A DNA stretch of 64,000 bases from Cavia porcellus. Lineage: Eukaryota > Chordata > Mammalia > Rodentia > Caviidae. The translations under genes were made by a program, and so were the position numbers. Shown in pieces: positions 61,130-64,000 of the stretch; position 1 is the first letter of the stretch, and each line of letters opens with the position of its first letter. The notes below the pieces were generated by a model. That model saw only the letters and a list, made by a program, of their open reading frames with translations. It had not been told where the DNA came from and did not search any database. The stretch lies in the NCBI RefSeq assembly GCF_034190915.1, contig NW_026947485.1:36531519-36595518 (forward strand), given 5' to 3'.

Positions 61130-64000
61130 GAGAATCAACCTTCCAATCCTGTGATATGCCTGTCCTAGTTTTGTCCTCTGGCACAAAATGGAGCTGATTG
61201 ATTACTTTTCTACATGAAACCCGTTGGCTCTTGGTAGACAGCCACTGTCTTTTAAGTAGGCAAAACTACACAGCTCTCATGGGCAATCTTTCAAGCACCC
61301 CAATCCTCTGCATCCTGACTACACTCCCCAGAACTCACTGGCTTGTCTGTTACCCCAGGAATGCGGGATCCAGAATGGACCGTCTCTGGTGCTCAAGCTG
61401 GTAGAAGCCCCCACTGTCTCACTTCCCCTTTGTACTCCTTTCTCAGACTCACCACAGAGGTGTGGTCCAGTGCCACTGTGAGTAATAGGAGTCTTAGAAG
61501 AATAATCATTATCATTACCAGCCTGACATTTCTATAGAAATTCTTAACATTCTCAAAGGATTTCCCCTTTGTTCTGGTACAATTATCCTCCCCAAGCAGC
61601 ACCTGAATACCAAAGCATTTCTTGAATACCAGGTATACTTATTCTGGTACCATGAGCAAAATGTGCAACTATTTCCCCAAAATAATTATCTGCATTCATA
61701 TGTGCATGCTTAGGTCCACACAGAGTTATGCATCTCTCTGTTCAGGGCCTGCAATGATCCTTGTCCCTAAAGTGGTCATGTGGCAAGGTAGGCAACCAAT
61801 CCTACCAGAGGTGGCCCTGGCTATCAGGCCACCTCAAAGGAGCTGGATCCATGGTCAAGAAGGTGTACAATCACATACAGATACCTGCCAGTTCTGATGG
61901 TGGCAGCATGTGGAGGACCAATGACTTCTTTGGCCATGGAAACAGAGCAGCAGCAGTGGGCAGGAGAGGAAGATGATACTGCACACTCACAGTCTGCTGC
62001 CCCTAGGCACCCAGGAGGTAGATTACTGGAAGATGGGAAGGGGAGGAGGCAGGGAAGATTGTGATGTGCTGTCTGAGAGAACAGAGCGATTCCATGGCTG
62101 CAGGAGGTTGTCTAGATATCATCCCACCTCTTTTCAGAAAATTAAGCTCCTTCCCCCTAATTGCCTGTTCCTTTGATGTGCTGCCGATCATGTCCACTAA
62201 AATGCATATAGAGAAGACAGCCCAAGCTAGAGTCCTAGGAGATGCCACATATCAGCATGGAGAAGAATGAAGCCAGTAGAGCCCAGGCAGGATGGAGTTC
62301 AAGAACAGGATAAAGCAAGGGCAGCCAGAGGTGTAGGCTGACCCTTCCAGGGCCTAGGAGCAGAGACTGGATTGAAAGAAACTGAGTTTAGGATCATTGA
62401 GTCCTCCCTTCTGAGTCTGCAGAGTCCTCTGGTGAGCTCAGATGTTCTGTCTCCTTAACTGGACTGTTTCTATAATCTTGCCATGCGGCAAAGACAGAAG
62501 CACAGAGCCTTTCCTTGGGTGGGTGCAAGAGCGCAGGAGAAACCAAGTACAGGGCCGAGGACACCTTGCCAGGGACACAGGATGCAGGAAGAAAGGGTCC
62601 CTGAAGTAGGAATTGCTTTCTGAAACCCAACAGACAATTTCAGAACTGAATCCAATTGGGATTACCTTCTCCCATCTCCCCACTTCCTTTCCCCTCATAG
62701 ACACAGAGTGAGCCTCTGGTTGGAAATTAATATCACAGAGGAGAGTTAATCAAAACTGAGCCTCCCCTCTGAGTGAGTAGTGTCTGGAATGGAGCTGACA
62801 TCTATCAGATAAAGGCATGGAGGGGATCCCTCCCCCTGCCACAGTCCAACTGCAAATGGGGAAGGTACCGAAGGAGTCACACAAAGCTAATTTCTTCCCA
62901 TAAAAAATGACAGAAGGTGAAAAACCGTTTACTACATATTGGGATCTATGGCTGGACCATTGGTATATTTTACTGGAATGGTTATGTCACTAAATAAAGC
63001 CTGAATGATCCATCCTGGGCAGGGAGCCTGTCAGTGGCCATTAAAGGAGGAGAGTAGGGAGGGTGGAGCAGCTGGGCAGGCAATGAGGAATGGGTGGACA
63101 TGAATGTCAGCACTATGGGGACCTGCATCTGCATACTGTCCCCTAGATCACAGAGTTTCATGTCAATGGGTCTTTAAGATCCCCTGATCAACTCTCCAGT
63201 TATTCTTTTCACATAGGAAGTCAAAGGATTCCTCCAGCCTGGTTCTTCTTTGCTTTTTTCAAGATGCCAAATCTGCCACCACTGGTTCAAAGAACAATAA
63301 ATAAATGTCTCTGTGCTGGGAATAAGGCCAAGGACCCAGAAGTAACAACTATCTGTCATTAATCAGTACCTTCTCCCCTCTATCCTTGGGGCTTCAGTCA
63401 AATTACACGTGTGGTTATAGAAGAAAGTGACCATGCCCTTGGTAGACAGGTGGAAGAAGGAATGGGACATGTACAAGGGAAGTATGAAAATGCCATTTGA
63501 TTGGATGCTGTTAACCAGGAGTCGCATTCATGAATGCCAGAGCCAGCTACCTGAAATGCCAATTCCGACTTTATTTCCCCACCTCATGTCTTCCCCTGCC
63601 TCTGAGCAGAGTGGGAACTCAGCAGTGTCTGGCTCTAGCACACTGATCAGCCCACACTGAAATGTGTGATTCCAGAGATAGAGGACTTTCCTGGCCTCCT
63701 CACCATATCACTGACCCCTGCCACATTTACCCTCCAGTTCCAGAGGCCAGAGTGTCAAGCCAACATGGCCGAGTCCTCTGGTAGATGAGTAAGGAAATTG
63801 AGGTCCAGCACTAGAACTCTCTTTGCCAGATTCAAGCTGACTCCTCCATACTCTGATGCTGCCTTAGGCCAAGTTTTGAAACCACAAGAAAAACCCAAGT
63901 CACTAACAATCATCTTCCTCATCCACCCAAGGATCAATCCACTATATGTTAGTCACAGGCAGTCCAAGATGTGCTCTGGGCATTTTCTAGAAAGCAAAGT
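61130..64000. other. Intergenic, nothing recognised
   Basis: No gene, RNA gene or clear repeat. Open frames of 60 to 91 codons overlap on both strands without recognisable protein features. Confidence 0.45.

Overview
This window is nuclear DNA of a placental mammal. It contains the 3' end of one spliced gene on the + strand, then a long stretch with no gene I can support. Seven coding exons with GT-AG borders and consistent phases (1790 to 14845) join into the last 340 residues of a class A plexin. The protein best fits plexin-A4 (PLXNA4), mainly because of its C-terminus ending ...TLMSLDS. The joined part covers the end of the cytoplasmic Rho-binding domain (RBD) and the second segment of the split GAP domain. 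The start of the gene lies upstream of the window.

Layout: 1-1789 is the end of an intron. 1790-14845 holds seven exons and six introns. 14846 to about 21830 is a roughly 7 kb 3'UTR ending at two close AATAAA signals (21789 and 21809). From about 21830 to 64000 the sequence is intergenic. It is filled with old repeats: antisense L1M, MIR, L2, ERVL-MaLR-type LTRs, Tigger/MER2-type DNA transposons, a few SINEs and simple repeats. From memory, human PLXNA4 also has a large gene-poor interval downstream, towards PODXL, which fits.

Organism: diverged composite SINEs with a B1 (7SL-derived) part and an ID (tRNA-derived) part, at 8070-8280 and 44502-44690, suggest a rodent, possibly of the squirrel-related clade. 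They are few and old, so the species call is tentative. No Alu, no young mouse or rat B2, and no CpG island or second gene was seen.

Function: the only protein product is a semaphorin receptor that signals in axon guidance. Everything else is noncoding. The long 3'UTR carries plausible post-transcriptional signals: a Pumilio-type site, an AU-rich hairpin, an AU-rich nonamer and a pyrimidine tract. I did not find a new biological system. The most unusual structures are a near-perfect 22-bp hairpin at 37284-37331, an 11-bp AU-rich hairpin in the 3'UTR at 17123-17150, a nested repeat block at 30180-33075, and some repeat-poor AT-rich stretches that could be conserved noncoding elements.
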